DNA from: Micromonospora inaquosa
GTDB taxonomy: Bacteria > Actinomycetota > Actinomycetes > Mycobacteriales > Micromonosporaceae
Direction of reading: 5' to 3'
DNA length: 61,687 nt
Assembly: GCF_003857055.1 (NCBI RefSeq)
Contig: NZ_QGSZ01000173.1
Span: forward strand, 1-61,687
The notes under the pieces were generated by a model, which saw only the letters and a program-made list of their open reading frames with translations, was not told the DNA's origin and did not search any database. Below, piece by piece: positions 61,384 through 61,687 of this stretch (its first letter is position 1; every line of letters begins with the position of its first letter). The position numbers and the translations under genes were made by a program.

Positions 61384-61687
61384 TCAAGCGGCGATCGGTG
61401 TGGCTGGGCGGGGTTGGTAGGGGATCTTGTCGCGGAGCATGGCGTATAGGACGTCGCAGCGGCGGCGGGCGAGGCAGATGAGGGCGGCGTTGTGGCGTTT
61501 GCCTTCGGCGCGTTTGCGGTCGTAGTAGGCCCTGCTGACCGGGTCGGCCAAGGACGCGAAGGCGGCGAGGAAGAACGCGCGTTTGAGGTTCTTGTTGCCG
61601 CCGCGAGGTGGATGCTCGCCGCGGATGCTGCTGCCGGAGCGTCGGGTGACGGGGGCAAGCCCGGCGTAGGCGGCGAGGTGGCCGGGG
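61384..61687 (-). mobile_element. IS110-family transposase C-terminus, cut by window end
   Basis: The minus strand encodes GHLAAYAGLAPVTRRSGSSI and GGNKNLKRAFFLAAFASLAD, and continues to RDKIPYQPRP and a stop at 61384. This is the Transposase_20 domain of IS110 with the catalytic Ser in RRSGSS. The 5' part is outside the window, so completeness cannot be judged. It lies about 100 bases from the start of the lanthipeptide operon and might influence it. The IS110 piece at 39163 is the opposite, N-terminal, half of such an enzyme. Confidence 0.88.

Overview
The window is about 70% G+C, with GTG and ATG starts, many leaderless genes and protein families typical of actinomycetes. It fits a member of the Micromonosporaceae (Micromonospora or a close relative). 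That placement is inferred from gene content and codon style, not from a marker gene.

Positions 1-30.3 kb look like ordinary chromosome with intact, tightly packed genes. In order they are: an APH(6)/hydroxyurea-type kinase with an Lrp regulator; an F420-type (LLM) oxidoreductase coupled to a nucleoside deaminase; a sugar module (AGE-family isomerase, PfkB kinase, convergent LacI regulator) with a candidate LacI operator; a CoA-disulfide-reductase-like flavoprotein and a YbdK-type ligase; a DUF6412 protein with a YidC insertase; DedA; DUF1349; a trehalose-synthase-like GH13 enzyme; a 1246-residue secreted subtilase; a FabG-like SDR; small membrane proteins; a cupin; a Gfo/Idh/MocA oxidoreductase; DUF2795; an erythromycin-esterase-like protein; an MMPL exporter with its TetR repressor and twin operators; an HxlR regulator; a stand-alone LigD polymerase domain; and an AraC-VOC-UvrA-like trio.

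Positions 30.3-49.0 kb form a mosaic accessory island. It holds an N-terminally truncated tyrosine integrase and a decayed second copy of its C-terminus, a secreted I36-type inhibitor, an undetected Cys-rich gene fragment, and a patchwork of STAS, ClpB/ClpC and glycosyltransferase pieces. It also holds fragments of IS110, ISL3, IS5-like, IS1380 and IS3 transposases and a 3' half of a tRNA-Thr that looks like an attachment-site footprint. Embedded in it is a stress cargo: an SDR, a HATPase anti-sigma-like protein, HdeD, a triple-BON protein, a truncated MscS channel, a ClpC-type AAA+ unfoldase, a hemerythrin-alpha/beta-hydrolase fusion whose serine nucleophile is replaced, and an unrecognised 461-residue protein with a leaderless promoter. 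DUF892, glycogen debranching and SCP2-like genes follow to 52.1 kb.

Positions 52.1-61.3 kb hold the most interesting system: a complete-looking class I lanthipeptide cluster of the FxLD type, all on the minus strand. In transcription order it has two tandem FxLD-system methyltransferases, a 55-residue precursor with an FDLD box and a four-Cys core, a full-length LanB dehydratase, a LanC cyclase, a second stand-alone LanB elimination-type domain, and a helical-repeat protein. Stem-loops between precursor and lanB suggest attenuation that favours precursor mRNA. No transporter, leader protease or immunity gene is visible. The window ends inside an IS110 transposase.
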